64,000 bases of DNA from Paenibacillus senegalimassiliensis (GTDB lineage: Bacteria > Bacillota > Bacilli > Paenibacillales > Paenibacillaceae), in assembly GCF_001486585.1 (NCBI RefSeq), contig NZ_LN909045.1:605368-669367 (forward strand), in the 5' to 3' direction. Shown piece after piece: positions 8,103 through 16,943 of the stretch. Under the pieces are notes generated by a model. That model saw nothing but the letters and a program-made list of their open reading frames with translations. It did no database searches and was not told the origin of the DNA. Numbering within the stretch: position 1 is the first letter of the stretch; the number at the start of each line of letters is the position of its first letter. Made by a program: the position numbers and the translations under genes.

Positions 8103-10079
8103 GTGAAACTAATTGAGTCCAGAGTCTTACTCTACAAATCTATTGATGATAGTGAAGCAGTGAAAGTTGAACCAGATGTAACTATAATTGTTGGACAGAA
8201 TGAATCGGGGAAAACGGCATTCCTACAAGCGCTACATAAAGCCTTTCCTGTGGAGCCAAATATAAAATATAGTGTAACTGAGGAGTATCCTCGAAAAGGG
8301 TTAAATAACTATCAAAAAAAACATGACGATAATCCTGCTGTAGTGTGCGAATTGACATACAAGCTTACTTCATCTGAAATTACGAAGATTAACGATGACT
8401 TTGGATTTGAATTACTTAATTCTTTGACCTTTACTTATTTCAGGAAATATGCGGGTAATGGAACGGTCTCTGTATCAATTGACGAAAAGCCTCTTATTGA
8501 TCATCTACTGAAAAGTTCAAATCTAACAACTGAGATTAAATCAGTTCTACAAGGTGTGGACTCCATTACTCAAATGCTTAATTTACTCCAAGATTTAGAC
8601 TTGAATAGCGAAGAAAAGTTGTTTTTTGACGAATTAACCCGAAAATATCCTGCTTCATCATGGGAAAATAGACTTGAACACTATGTGTGGGAAACTTATT
8701 TACTTCCGCATATCCCCAAGTTTCTATACTTTGATGACTATCGAGTTCTGCCTGGTAAAATTAATCTTACTGAATTGAAAAAGCGTGTTAATTTGAGTAA
8801 TCAAAATAGTCAACCTCTAAACGATGAGGATATGACAGCTCTTAGTTTACTTCAGATTGCGGATGTCGAACTTGATGAAATTACTGACTCTAATGGATAC
8901 GAGAACATAAAGGCTAAGCTCGAAGCTATATCTAACTCAATAACCGATAAAATATTTGAATATTGGAAACAAAACCAAGAGCTTGATGTTGAATTTGATA
9001 TTCGTCAAGACCCTTCCGATACGCCTCCATTTAATAACGGTAATAACTTATATATTCGAATAAGAAATCGTAAACATCGTGTCACAGTACCTTTTAGTCA
9101 GAGGAGTAAAGGATTTATATGGTTTTTTAGTTTTATTGTTTGGTTTGATAGTATTAAACAACAGCTAAAAACTGACGAGGATTTAATACTTTTGTTGGAT
9201 GAGCCAGGTTTAAGTCTGCACGCGTTAGCTCAGGCAGATTTTTTGAATTATATTGAATATCTTTCAAATGATCATCAAATTATTTATACTACTCATTCAC
9301 CTTTTATGGTTCCGAGGGACAAAATTAGCCAAGTTCGTATGGTGGAGGATAAGTCGAGAGAAGGAACAAAAATAACAAGCAATTTGTCTTCCTCTGATCC
9401 AAAGACTGTTTTCCCACTTCAAGCGGCTCTTGGATACACGATTGCTCAAAATCTATTTATTGCAAAGAAAAATCTACTAGTTGAGGGGCCTGCCGATCTT
9501 GTCTACTTGAAATATTTCTCTTCAATTCTTGAAGCAAAGAAAATGGAGTTTTTAAACCCTAATATTACAATCGTACCGGTTGGAGGTTTGGATAAATTAT
9601 CTACATTTGTTGCATTGCTTGGAGGAAATGATCTTGAATTCCTTGTACTTCATGATTACAATAATAAACCTGATCCCAAACTAGAGTCACTAAAAAAAGA
9701 GAGACTTATAAAAGAAAATAAAATTTTAAATTATGGAATGTTTAGGAATAATAATTCAAAAATAATTATGAATAGTGATGTTGAAGATTTAATGGAGCCG
9801 AAATTGTACCTCCATATCTTTAATTCAGCTTATAAGGATGAACTAGGAGGTATCATAGTCGCTGAGAGCGATTTGCCTAATGGAGAAAGAATTGTAGATA
9901 GAATAAATCGTTTTCTAAAAGAGAAATCAATTACACTTCGACCATCAGGCGGTTACAATCATTACATGATTGCTAACCATTTAATGACAAAATCTGTTCC
10001 AGCATCAAAATTAGATAAGAAAACAATTGAACGTTTTAATATACTATTTCAAACGATAAACTCTCAATTAGCTACTTGA
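8103..10079 (+). CDS. OLD-family ATPase/TOPRIM endonuclease
   Basis: The protein has 658 residues and starts at a GTG with GGGGAG ten bases ahead. The N-terminal ABC-type ATPase has Walker A GQNESGKT (31-38) and a Walker B/D-loop region LLLDEPGLSLH (about 363-373) followed by the switch THSP. The C-terminal TOPRIM domain has the family Glu in LLVEGPADLVY (E461, D465) and a second acidic cluster LVLHDYNN (D518). These are typical of OLD nucleases such as GajA of Gabija, which cut or nick DNA under ATP control. It leads a four-gene set. No UvrD-like GajB helicase follows, so this is not a standard Gabija locus. Confidence 0.9.
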   Translation: MKLIESRVLLYKSIDDSEAVKVEPDVTIIVGQNESGKTAFLQALHKAFPVEPNIKYSVTEEYPRKGLNNYQKKHDDNPAVVCELTYKLTSSEITKINDDFGFELLNSLTFTYFRKYAGNGTVSVSIDEKPLIDHLLKSSNLTTEIKSVLQGVDSITQMLNLLQDLDLNSEEKLFFDELTRKYPASSWENRLEHYVWETYLLPHIPKFLYFDDYRVLPGKINLTELKKRVNLSNQNSQPLNDEDMTALSLLQIADVELDEITDSNGYENIKAKLEAISNSITDKIFEYWKQNQELDVEFDIRQDPSDTPPFNNGNNLYIRIRNRKHRVTVPFSQRSKGFIWFFSFIVWFDSIKQQLKTDEDLILLLDEPGLSLHALAQADFLNYIEYLSNDHQIIYTTHSPFMVPRDKISQVRMVEDKSREGTKITSNLSSSDPKTVFPLQAALGYTIAQNLFIAKKNLLVEGPADLVYLKYFSSILEAKKMEFLNPNITIVPVGGLDKLSTFVALLGGNDLEFLVLHDYNNKPDPKLESLKKERLIKENKILNYGMFRNNNSKIIMNSDVEDLMEPKLYLHIFNSAYKDELGGIIVAESDLPNGERIVDRINRFLKEKSITLRPSGGYNHYMIANHLMTKSVPASKLDKKTIERFNILFQTINSQLAT

Positions 10080-10235
10080 ACATCCATTTCAATCAAGTAA
10101 GGGAGTTATCCGTATCAACTATTTATTAAGATCCTACAAAGTTCGACATACTTTTATATCTTACATCTGATAAACTAAACTTAGATTAAATGTTGGGGCA
10201 GTTTTTACAAATAAAACACTATTGGAGTGTTAATC

Positions 10236-10850
10236 ATGGAGAAATTTGAGAAAAACCTTCTATTTTTAAAAGATCTTATAAAAAGGAGAGTAATATTACC
10301 ACATCCAGTGAGTTCGGGAGATTTTTATTTTCGTTATGATGAAAAGCAATTAGAAGACGAACTCAAACAAAATCAAGCTATTGATTCTAAGCTTTTCCTT
10401 GAAACTCTTAATAAAGAAGTCGGGCGCTATATCTTAGCTATTTATAACGACTCTTTAGATGCTCTAATAAGATTTAATGAGATAAAAGAAGAAGATGAAA
10501 AGAAAGAAGAATTGCTAAGAGAAAAAATTAATCTAGTACAGAAACATTTAATTGATGAAACCCTTTTAAACTCTTTCAAACTGAAGGAAAGTTCAAAAAA
10601 CAATTTGCTTAAAAATATGTCTTGGGAGTTAAATAGTAAATTATTTGATGTATCTGTGGGTACTATGGACAGTTTGAACCATATCACTTTGGATTTAATC
10701 ACTACAACGGCAGATAATGAAAATCCGTTAGGTTTTTTTAATCCTTTTGTTGATAGAGATACACACTTGGTTTTAAGTTTAACTGTTGAAGATATTGATT
10801 ACTTATTGTTAGAATTCAACAAAATAAAAAGGGTGATAATAAATGAGTAA
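10236..10850 (+). CDS. Unknown protein in OLD nuclease operon
   Basis: The protein has 204 residues from ATG 10236, supported by TTGGAG nine bases upstream. It is highly charged, with a helical middle (KEEDEKKEELLREK) and no membrane segment or known motif. It follows the OLD nuclease by about 155 bases and overlaps the next gene by eight bases, which points to co-translation of the last three genes. It may be a regulatory or specificity subunit, inferred from context only. Confidence 0.65.
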   Translation: MEKFEKNLLFLKDLIKRRVILPHPVSSGDFYFRYDEKQLEDELKQNQAIDSKLFLETLNKEVGRYILAIYNDSLDALIRFNEIKEEDEKKEELLREKINLVQKHLIDETLLNSFKLKESSKNNLLKNMSWELNSKLFDVSVGTMDSLNHITLDLITTTADNENPLGFFNPFVDRDTHLVLSLTVEDIDYLLLEFNKIKRVIINE

Positions 10851-11361
10851 TGTCCCTGCAAATTTTAAAAATAGCCCTTTTGTTCCTGTGGATCAGCAAC
10901 AGTTTAATAGAGCAATTGAATTATTAGAGTATATAGCACGTTCTGAGCAAAAAAGGCAACTAGAACAGACAGAAGTAGAGAGTGTTTGGTTTTTTCAATA
11001 TAAGGAAACTTTTAAGAAGCTTAGAAGCTATGTTAAAGAACTTGAAGAAACATTTGAGAACTATGCTGAACGTATTTGTTCTTTAGGAGCTATAAAAGAT
11101 GAAGTGGACTATTTAATTAAGCAATTGGATAAAGATCTGTACAAATATGAGAGAAGACTTTGTATTGTGATTTATGATTCAATTATCAAGGTAAAAGCTG
11201 AGGATTTAACTTATAAACATCTTGAGGTATTAAGAGAGTCATTTGAGGTTCTTTTCAGAGGGCAATGTGATCAAACACAGTTTAAGCAAGTTGAAAAAGC
11301 ACTAAGAAAATGTGGATTAAACTGGATCGTAGGTGGTACATATGAAGGAGATATTTCTTGA
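10843..11361 (+). CDS. Unknown coiled-coil-rich protein in OLD nuclease operon
   Basis: The protein has 172 residues, mostly helical and charged. Its N-terminal segment is proline-containing (VPANFKNSPFVPVDQQ), followed by long amphipathic stretches. The start overlaps the end of the preceding gene, and its 3' end overlaps the start of the PIN-like gene by about 20 bases. No family was recognised. The tight overlaps suggest a stoichiometric partner of its neighbours. Confidence 0.6.
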   Translation: MSNVPANFKNSPFVPVDQQQFNRAIELLEYIARSEQKRQLEQTEVESVWFFQYKETFKKLRSYVKELEETFENYAERICSLGAIKDEVDYLIKQLDKDLYKYERRLCIVIYDSIIKVKAEDLTYKHLEVLRESFEVLFRGQCDQTQFKQVEKALRKCGLNWIVGGTYEGDIS

Positions 11362-12085
11362 AAGTACAGTGAATATAGAAAGACATTTTGCTAAACTTTC
11401 CAGACAACAAGAAATTAAAAAAAATATGCAGGGTAAAAAAATTATCACCTCTAAATATGTTATAGGAGAATTAAAAGGGAATTTTTTATTGAATACTTGT
11501 ACTCTTCATAGAGTTCTTTTTGAAGAAGACACTACAGAAGAGGCATTAAAAAGATTTGGTAAAGTATTTTATAGTCAAAGACAAATGTCCAGAGCTCTAT
11601 CAGTTTATTCATATATCGCCGAGAATGTAGGGCACAATAAAGATGATTTGCTAGATCGATTAGAGATTCTTATTGAAGATGTTTTAGAAGAAATGTTAGT
11701 TGAAGATGTTGATGTTATTATCGACGAATGCAACTGTATTAAAGCCGATAGCAAACCCGAAAAAACAAAAAACGGATACAAACTTAATTTAGGTTGTAGA
11801 CAAAGGCCTAAACCAAGTTGTTCGATTGAAGAATTCTATAGAAAATACAACGGTGAACTGAGTAGGGTTTCTAACAATGATGATAAAAATATACATAAAT
11901 TGACTTCCTTGCTTGAAGGGACGGTTAATAATAAAGCAAGTAAATTTGGAAGGAATTGCTGGAATTTAGGTGATGTTATAATTGCTACGGAAGCACCTAT
12001 AAAATCGGAAATATATACTACAAATAAAAAAGATTTTGCTCCGATTTTACAGGACTTGAATAAAAGAATGTATCAAGAGACATAG
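11342..12085 (+). CDS. PIN-like nuclease domain protein
   Basis: ATG 11342 (AGGTGG six bases before it) gives 247 residues. The N-terminus EIFLESTVNIERH resembles the first PIN strand, normally ...DTNV..., with Glu in place of the first Asp. A conserved-looking Glu lies in VIGELKGN. The C-terminal part LGDVIIATEA...YTTNKKDFAPI is the PIN signature for the last two acidic residues. PIN proteins are metal-dependent RNases and often serve as toxins or effectors. As the last gene of the OLD operon it may be the effector. The domain call rests on pattern resemblance only. Confidence 0.6.
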   Translation: MKEIFLESTVNIERHFAKLSRQQEIKKNMQGKKIITSKYVIGELKGNFLLNTCTLHRVLFEEDTTEEALKRFGKVFYSQRQMSRALSVYSYIAENVGHNKDDLLDRLEILIEDVLEEMLVEDVDVIIDECNCIKADSKPEKTKNGYKLNLGCRQRPKPSCSIEEFYRKYNGELSRVSNNDDKNIHKLTSLLEGTVNNKASKFGRNCWNLGDVIIATEAPIKSEIYTTNKKDFAPILQDLNKRMYQET

Positions 12086-12471
12086 AGAATAAAATATTTA
12101 TCATTTTCATGTAGAGTATAAGGTCTATCAGTACGATTTAGTAAAAAAACTATCTTAAATAGTTTCGCAGTTTGCAATGAATTGCGTTTGCACGAAATAA
12201 TGGTCACTTTTTTTCCTCCTCATGTTCTTAATCTTTTTGAAGTAACAGATTATCGGTCTGGAAAAGGTTCAAATTGTAATCGAGAATTGCTAGGTGCATC
12301 TTCTTCTTTTAGGTATGTTTTATAATTAACTTATTACTATTTTTATCCAAGATAAGCCTCTTCAAACACATAACATAATTTATAATTATTGTTTTTGATA
12401 TCCATTTAGAATTAGTTTTTTTGCAAATCGGTAAAAGTGGAAATCAAAAATTTGTATTTTTATTTTTAAAT
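12086..12471. other. AT-rich gene-free stretch
   Basis: About 385 bases between the defence-like cargo and the element backbone. No frame of useful length has a start and ribosome binding site. Short inverted repeats are present, for example around 12140-12190, but no U-tract terminator is clear. Confidence 0.4.
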
Positions 12472-12513
12472 CGAACGAATGTTCTTGCATTCTCTTTGTA
12501 TAAGGTATATAAT
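12472..12513 (+). promoter_or_regulatory. Promoter with a LexA-type operator
   Basis: CGAACGAATGTTCT at 12472-12485 contains a perfect GAAC-N4-GTTC Bacillota SOS box. It directly abuts and overlaps a -35 TTGCAT (12485-12490), followed after 17 bases by -10 TATAAT (12508-12513). The same TTGCAT/17/TATAAT layout drives the four repeated RNAs. It should drive the short leader, the terminator at 12575-12606 and possibly the secreted protein gene at 12772. SOS control is inferred from the box. Confidence 0.65.
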
Positions 12514-12574
12514 GGAATTAATTTAGTGGCGAAGCTCTAAAATGAAATATGTAAAAATATTACACTTATAAATT

Positions 12575-12606
12575 AACTCCCCTAACTCTATGTTGGTGGA
12601 GTTTTT
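12575..12606 (+). terminator. Intrinsic terminator in the leader of the 12.77 kb gene
   Basis: AACTCC at 12575-12580 pairs with GGAGTT at 12598-12603, followed by a short U-tract. It would end a transcript of about 85 bases from the LexA-box promoter. Between it and the next real gene is a tiny frame after GAGGAGGGA, about 12648-12663, that stops after five codons and may be a leader or a scrap. Confidence 0.55.
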
Positions 12607-12771
12607 CGCATTTTATAGAGCTTAAATATAGAGGAGGGAGAAAAAATTGAAAGCAATTGAGTGAAAACGATGCTTGGATTATAATGGAATCTATGTTGTG
12701 TATTCGGAGTTTTCAAAAATCAATAGGGTATGTAAATACCCTACTATTTCAGAAAAGGGAGTTGTAGAAAT

Positions 12772-13638
12772 ATGCTTAAGAAATTAGGACTAGTTTTAAT
12801 ATCTACAATTATGTTGCTGGGGATGGCGTTGGGATCGGCTTCGGCGGCTCGGACAGTTTATGTTCAGGTTGATGGAAAGAACGTGAGCTTTCCAGATGCC
12901 AAACCTTATGTTGAAAGTAATAGAGTGTTGATTCCAGTTAGGTTTGTCAGTGAGTCACTCGGCGCTAAGGTGGATTATAAGAAGGAGACTGTTGGGAACA
13001 GAGTAAGCCGTACGGTTTACGTGACTATGGGTGACAAGAACATTAGCCTGGAGGTCAACAGTAACAAGGTGCTGGTGGATGGCAATATTGTAACCCTAGA
13101 TGTACCAGCCCGGGTTAAGCAAGAGCGTGTGTTTGTACCGCTGCGGTTTGTTTCGGAGGCATTGGGTGCTACAGTAGAATGGAAGTCCAGTCAAAGCCTT
13201 GTAAGTATCAGTACAGGCAAGGAAGTGACGGAGCCTGATCCGGTTCCTGACGATGACAATATGTATAGCGCGGAGTTTGAATGGAAGGCTGGATATACGG
13301 AGCTAGCGAAAGAGTTGTTTATTGATAACATGAAGGTTGAGAATGGGAAGCTGATGTTTACTATGCCAGCAGGCGCAAATGGTAGCTACGGCAACACTAA
13401 ACTTACTGCTGGGAAGAACTATACTTTTGATATTGGAGAGGGGACATTTTACTTCACTATTGCTATGGTATACCCTGGGCGAGATGAACAAGAAGCCTAT
13501 ACTGTAGCACTGGATAGTAGCGGGAATGAAGACTTGAAGAAATTATTCAGTGGTACTAATGATGCTATTGTGATTGGTAATAATGGTTCTGCCTCTACTT
13601 TAACCGAAGTTCTAAAAATGGCGAAATTGCTTCAATAG
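12772..13638 (+). CDS. Secreted protein with two copper-amine-oxidase-N-type stalk repeats
   Basis: The protein has 288 residues with a Sec signal peptide (about 1-26, ending SASAA). Two repeats follow, each with the phrase VLIPVRFVSESLGA or VFVPLRFVSEALGA and the YVTMGDKNISLEV-type strand pattern of the copper amine oxidase N-terminal-like (stalk) domain. That domain is very common in Paenibacillus exported proteins and is thought to be structural. The remaining ~110 residues are unassigned. GGGAG precedes the ATG. Its terminator is followed at once by the gene for another secreted protein, suggesting a surface module. Confidence 0.85.
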   Translation: MLKKLGLVLISTIMLLGMALGSASAARTVYVQVDGKNVSFPDAKPYVESNRVLIPVRFVSESLGAKVDYKKETVGNRVSRTVYVTMGDKNISLEVNSNKVLVDGNIVTLDVPARVKQERVFVPLRFVSEALGATVEWKSSQSLVSISTGKEVTEPDPVPDDDNMYSAEFEWKAGYTELAKELFIDNMKVENGKLMFTMPAGANGSYGNTKLTAGKNYTFDIGEGTFYFTIAMVYPGRDEQEAYTVALDSSGNEDLKKLFSGTNDAIVIGNNGSASTLTEVLKMAKLLQ

Positions 13639-13663
13639 TACATGTACATCAGCTCATCCAAGG

Positions 13664-13689
13664 GCCTGCGATTATCGTAGGCTCTTTTT
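13664..13689 (+). terminator. Intrinsic terminator directly ahead of the 13.7 kb gene
   Basis: GCCTGCG pairs with CGTAGGC and a run of five U follows. The next ATG is 28 bases downstream, which leaves only the ribosome binding site (TAGGAGGG) and no room for a promoter. Confidence 0.7.
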
Positions 13690-13717
13690 CATTTGAGCTT
13701 AAGTAGGAGGGAAAAGA

Positions 13718-16099
13718 ATGGTGAAGAAAGTAAATTCAGTGACTTTAATTTTGTTTTTATTAATATCCACAATAGTATCTGCTGCTGGAAATCCCATGTT
13801 AAAAGTATATGTAAAAGACGTTGACCCATGGGAGTATGGTAAAACAGGTGAACGTTTTGTAGGATATATTCCAGCTCTTAACAAAAGAATATCTGATAAC
13901 CCGTGGAAGCTATATCAATGGCAAGGTGTTTTTACTTTTGCAAATGGTCAGAAGCAAATTATAGACAATTATGACGTGTTTGCTGTGAAGGAAAAGCCTG
14001 GTGATCCGGTATTTTCGGATCAGAATGGATTTGGCCTAACTTATAAGAGTAAGGAAGCAGTGAGGGAGCTATTTGACGCTGTATGGTCAGGTCATATGAA
14101 TGTATCTCTGAAGCAGCAGATGCATTTTCAAGAGACCTTTACTGAACGTGGTACTGATTATGACAAAAACCACGAGTATTACTACAAGCTTCAAGATTTT
14201 TATGAATTCCTGCGCACCTCCGGTATCGTCAGCCGCATGGGTGTTCAGTTCGACAGAACGCAAAAGATTGACGGTAAAGGACACGCCTATTTCAACGTCA
14301 CTGCTTGGCCAACCTTGAAGGTCACACAAGGCGAAGAACTGACCGTGAGCTTCACAACTGCTGGTGTGGAAAACGGTGAACGTCAGGTGGATGTCTATGC
14401 CCTTCCTAAAGATGCCTTCCCTGATATGAGTAAGCGTGTAAAGCTGACCTCTATCATTACAACTGATGCCCAGTACAACAATACCGTTAAGATCGCCAGC
14501 AATGAGCTATCGCGTGTGTTGGGTAAAGACGTGGATATTATCGTAGACGATGGCTACGGCCGTACTCAGATTGAGAATGTGACACTGGCAGATGATCTGA
14601 ATATGGACTACGTTCCAACCAAGCTAACGTTAACTGAAGCTGGTCAGCTTTGGGTGAAGTTCTGCTATGATGGTGATCGAGATATTATCTCTGGCGATTA
14701 TGCAAGTGAACGTGGCATGCCGATGACAGCAAGAGTAACTATCGGCGGTGGGGTTACAACCAGCTTCGACCTCTCGTCAATGCACAAGGAGCTACCTGAG
14801 CAGTTCACTGTAGGGAAAGAGTACAGCTATATGCTGGGCAAGATTGAAATTAGTGATGATCCAGGCACGTATTACATCAAGGCAGATGTTACGATAAACA
14901 ATCCCAATCATCCAGACAGGGCGCTGGAATCACCGAATGAGGCGTATCATAACAACGAGATTAAAGGTGGCTGGACCATTGAGCGTAAGGGGGCAGAGAA
15001 CGACCTCATCGCCCAATCCATTACGGCCAGCCCATCGGCTCTGACGCTGGGTCAATCCTCTACAGTTACAGCCAAGGTGAAGAATGTAGGTGGTTCGGAT
15101 ATGTCCAACGTACTAATTCGCTTTGTCGAGAATGGTAAGAAGACCGTATATGAAACCCGAAAAGATATGCCAGCCAATAAACCAATTACTGTAGGTGGCT
15201 TTAACTGGACAGGTCCGGTTGGAACTCATAACTTGAGTGTTCATGTAGATCCCGAGAAGGAGAAGAAGGATAAAGATCGTTCTAACAATGTAGCCACCAC
15301 AGGCTGCTCTGTGACAAAGAACGGCGGTGATGCTTATTGCGATACCACCAAGCCGGAAGCAAGCTGGGATGTGACGTATCCATTAATCATAGGGTATCCA
15401 ACCAAGACCAGGACTGTGTCATGGACGGACTCAGAGGGTAAACGTCATACTTCTACGGAGAGCTACACGGATTACAGTGATCCTATTTGGGAGAACCGTA
15501 CGGTAACTTATAATGAGAAGCTTACGGTTACGGCTGAACTGAATACGAAACAGGGGATTCCTACTGACCCGGAAAATCCGAAAGAGGAAGACCGGGAGAG
15601 TCGTGGTTCATGGGAGATCATCCCTTGGACGAATGAAAATGGATTGAACCCAAATGAGGTTACTCGTGCCGGCTATGGTGTAGAGATTAAGGTTCAGACG
15701 AAATATACAACTAACTGGGAGACGAAAGTTCCTAAAGGATTAGAAGGTACAGCCAAGCCCATTGGAGGGGAACTGAAAGGGCCTACTGAGGTCAGGGTGT
15801 ACATTTGGGATACCAATGGGGATTACGTGACCAGCATAGGTCTAGTTAAGACAAGCGGGGATGATAAAACGGCAACTTGGGAACTACCGAGGGAACATTT
15901 TCAATCCAAGTTCCTTGATATCTATGAACGAAAATTCTATACGGATGTGTATGCTCCAGATGGAGAATACACCTTCAAAGTTGTTGCTATGCATGCAGGG
16001 CAGAATGACTTATCCTCTTGCTTTGTTAAGAAAATAACGATCTATGGCAGTATGTATGATGATTGGCAAACAAAGCGGGATACATCAGAGTGGTATTGA
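13718..16099 (+). CDS. Large secreted protein with CARDB-like domain
   Basis: The protein has 793 residues. It starts with a signal peptide (LILFLLISTIVSAAG, about 8-24). Residues about 435-535 read as a CARDB/Ig-like adhesion domain (SITASPSALTLGQSSTVTA...VGTHNLSVHVDP...DRSNN). The flanking regions are beta-rich and unassigned. Its size and export suggest a cell-surface or extracellular binding protein. It follows the stalk-domain protein with a terminator between them. The codon pattern is more GC-balanced than in the left cargo. The specific ligand is unknown. Confidence 0.75.
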   Translation: MVKKVNSVTLILFLLISTIVSAAGNPMLKVYVKDVDPWEYGKTGERFVGYIPALNKRISDNPWKLYQWQGVFTFANGQKQIIDNYDVFAVKEKPGDPVFSDQNGFGLTYKSKEAVRELFDAVWSGHMNVSLKQQMHFQETFTERGTDYDKNHEYYYKLQDFYEFLRTSGIVSRMGVQFDRTQKIDGKGHAYFNVTAWPTLKVTQGEELTVSFTTAGVENGERQVDVYALPKDAFPDMSKRVKLTSIITTDAQYNNTVKIASNELSRVLGKDVDIIVDDGYGRTQIENVTLADDLNMDYVPTKLTLTEAGQLWVKFCYDGDRDIISGDYASERGMPMTARVTIGGGVTTSFDLSSMHKELPEQFTVGKEYSYMLGKIEISDDPGTYYIKADVTINNPNHPDRALESPNEAYHNNEIKGGWTIERKGAENDLIAQSITASPSALTLGQSSTVTAKVKNVGGSDMSNVLIRFVENGKKTVYETRKDMPANKPITVGGFNWTGPVGTHNLSVHVDPEKEKKDKDRSNNVATTGCSVTKNGGDAYCDTTKPEASWDVTYPLIIGYPTKTRTVSWTDSEGKRHTSTESYTDYSDPIWENRTVTYNEKLTVTAELNTKQGIPTDPENPKEEDRESRGSWEIIPWTNENGLNPNEVTRAGYGVEIKVQTKYTTNWETKVPKGLEGTAKPIGGELKGPTEVRVYIWDTNGDYVTSIGLVKTSGDDKTATWELPREHFQSKFLDIYERKFYTDVYAPDGEYTFKVVAMHAGQNDLSSCFVKKITIYGSMYDDWQTKRDTSEWY

Positions 16100-16270
16100 C
16101 AAAGGGCGTTGCATGTATATAATTTGGAGCATATAATATAAATATAGTATTAATGGGACGGCGGTAACCGCCCCATGCAACAGCCGCTTTAAAGGGCGGT
16201 CGGCTTTGAAAAGGATAATGCTTATTAAGAAATAAGACCGAAACCTTTCCAGAGGGGCGGTCTATTTCTT
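16096..16270 (+). ncRNA. Antisense RNA (antitoxin candidate) to holin-like toxin mRNA
   Basis: A near-consensus promoter, TTGACA (16096-16101), 16 bases, TATAAT (16118-16123), overlaps the stop of the previous gene. Transcription from about 16130 would produce a structured RNA (a GGCGGTAACCGCC hairpin near 16160-16175). It would end at a hairpin at about 16230-16270, whose AGAAATA-GACCG arm pairs with CGGTCTATTTCT. The RNA runs into the 3' end of the toxin gene on the other strand, the usual type I antitoxin layout of TxpA/RatA and BsrG/SR4. Confidence 0.6.
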
Positions 16271-16372
16271 TTGGCTAAGGATCGCTAAAACAACTGTTAC
16301 TACCAGTGCCAGCAGCGTAATAATTAGCGAACTGAAACCGATCATAATTGTTAAAGCGTCTTTAACTTCCAT
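16262..16372 (-). CDS. Holin-like type I toxin peptide
   Basis: A 36-residue peptide on the minus strand begins MEVKDALTIMIGF, continues with one hydrophobic membrane helix and ends SQKK. This is the classic putative holin-like toxin pattern (TxpA/BsrG class), short membrane peptides that depolarise or damage the host membrane when the antisense RNA is lost. The ribosome binding site GGGAGGTGATG lies just upstream. An extended -10 (TGCTATAAT on the minus strand, 16435-16443) lies about 65 bases before the ATG. The convergent RNA promoter at 16096 completes the module. It may stabilise the element. Confidence 0.85.
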   Translation of the reverse strand: MEVKDALTIMIGFSSLIITLLALVVTVVLAILSQKK

Positions 16373-16434
16373 GGCATCACCTCCCTTCCGGGAGAGTAGC
16401 CGACCGCCCATATAGCCTTTCTGTTGCACTTTCA

Positions 16435-16443
16435 ATTATAGCA
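16435..16443 (-). promoter_or_regulatory. Extended -10 promoter of the holin-like toxin
   Basis: On the minus strand TGC precedes TATAAT (plus-strand ATTATA at 16435-16440). No good -35 is seen at the right distance, so the extended -10 is probably important. The transcript leader would contain GGGCGGTCGGCT, which is also present in the opposite RNA near 16194. That forms a 12-base inverted repeat flanking the toxin. Confidence 0.5.
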
Positions 16444-16456
16444 TGAACAAACTATT

Positions 16457-16483
16457 AGCAGTCTCTTCGGAGGCTGCTTTTTT
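16457..16483 (+). terminator. Intrinsic terminator ahead of the prepilin peptidase gene
   Basis: AGCAGTCTC-TTCG-GAGGCTGCT is followed by six U. The next ATG is 28 bases away, so the downstream gene cannot have its own promoter between them. Confidence 0.75.
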
Positions 16484-16511
16484 CTATTAGTAGAGGCTTA
16501 GGAGGAAGAAC

Positions 16512-16943
16512 ATGAACAATTTACTGGAGTCGATTCCGTTGATAATTCTGTTAGGGATAGCCACGTATACTGACTTACGGTATAGGATCATACCTGACTG
16601 GTTGAGCGGTGTTGGAATTGGATACTCCCTTGCATTTCGACTATTGCATAGTGTACAACCTTTTTATTATTACTTGCTAGGCATTTTGATTGGAGCTGGC
16701 TTGCTTTATGTTTTTGCTATCATAAAACCCGATTCTTTCGGCGGCGGGGATATTAAATTAATGGCGGTAGTTGGTATGGTTCTTGGCTGGCAGAAATCAA
16801 TGTTGTTTTTGATCAGTATGCTAACAGTTGCTTGGCTATTTGCTATAGCTTTCAAATGGGCTGGATATGGAGTGGAAGAATTTCCATTAGCACCGTTCTA
16901 TTTAATGGCATATTTGATGCTGTTCACGATTGGAGGAATATAA
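16512..16943 (+). CDS. Type IV prepilin peptidase (A24 family), CpaA/TadV-like
   Basis: The protein has 143 residues and about five membrane helices. The two catalytic Asp of A24 peptidases are visible in TYTDLRYRIIPDW and in FGGGDIKLMA (the GxGD motif). These enzymes cleave prepilin or pseudopilin leaders at the cytoplasmic face; the short form lacks the methylase domain, as in TadV/CpaA. No pilin gene is in this part of the element, while a second peptidase of this family is encoded in the chromosomal Tad operon at 59.4 kb. The stop is followed directly by the ATG of the next gene. Confidence 0.88.
   Translation: MNNLLESIPLIILLGIATYTDLRYRIIPDWLSGVGIGYSLAFRLLHSVQPFYYYLLGILIGAGLLYVFAIIKPDSFGGGDIKLMAVVGMVLGWQKSMLFLISMLTVAWLFAIAFKWAGYGVEEFPLAPFYLMAYLMLFTIGGI

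Noticed and set aside
8103..10079. Canonical Gabija system
   Set aside because: The OLD-type protein is GajA-like, but no UvrD-type GajB helicase follows; the partners are different.
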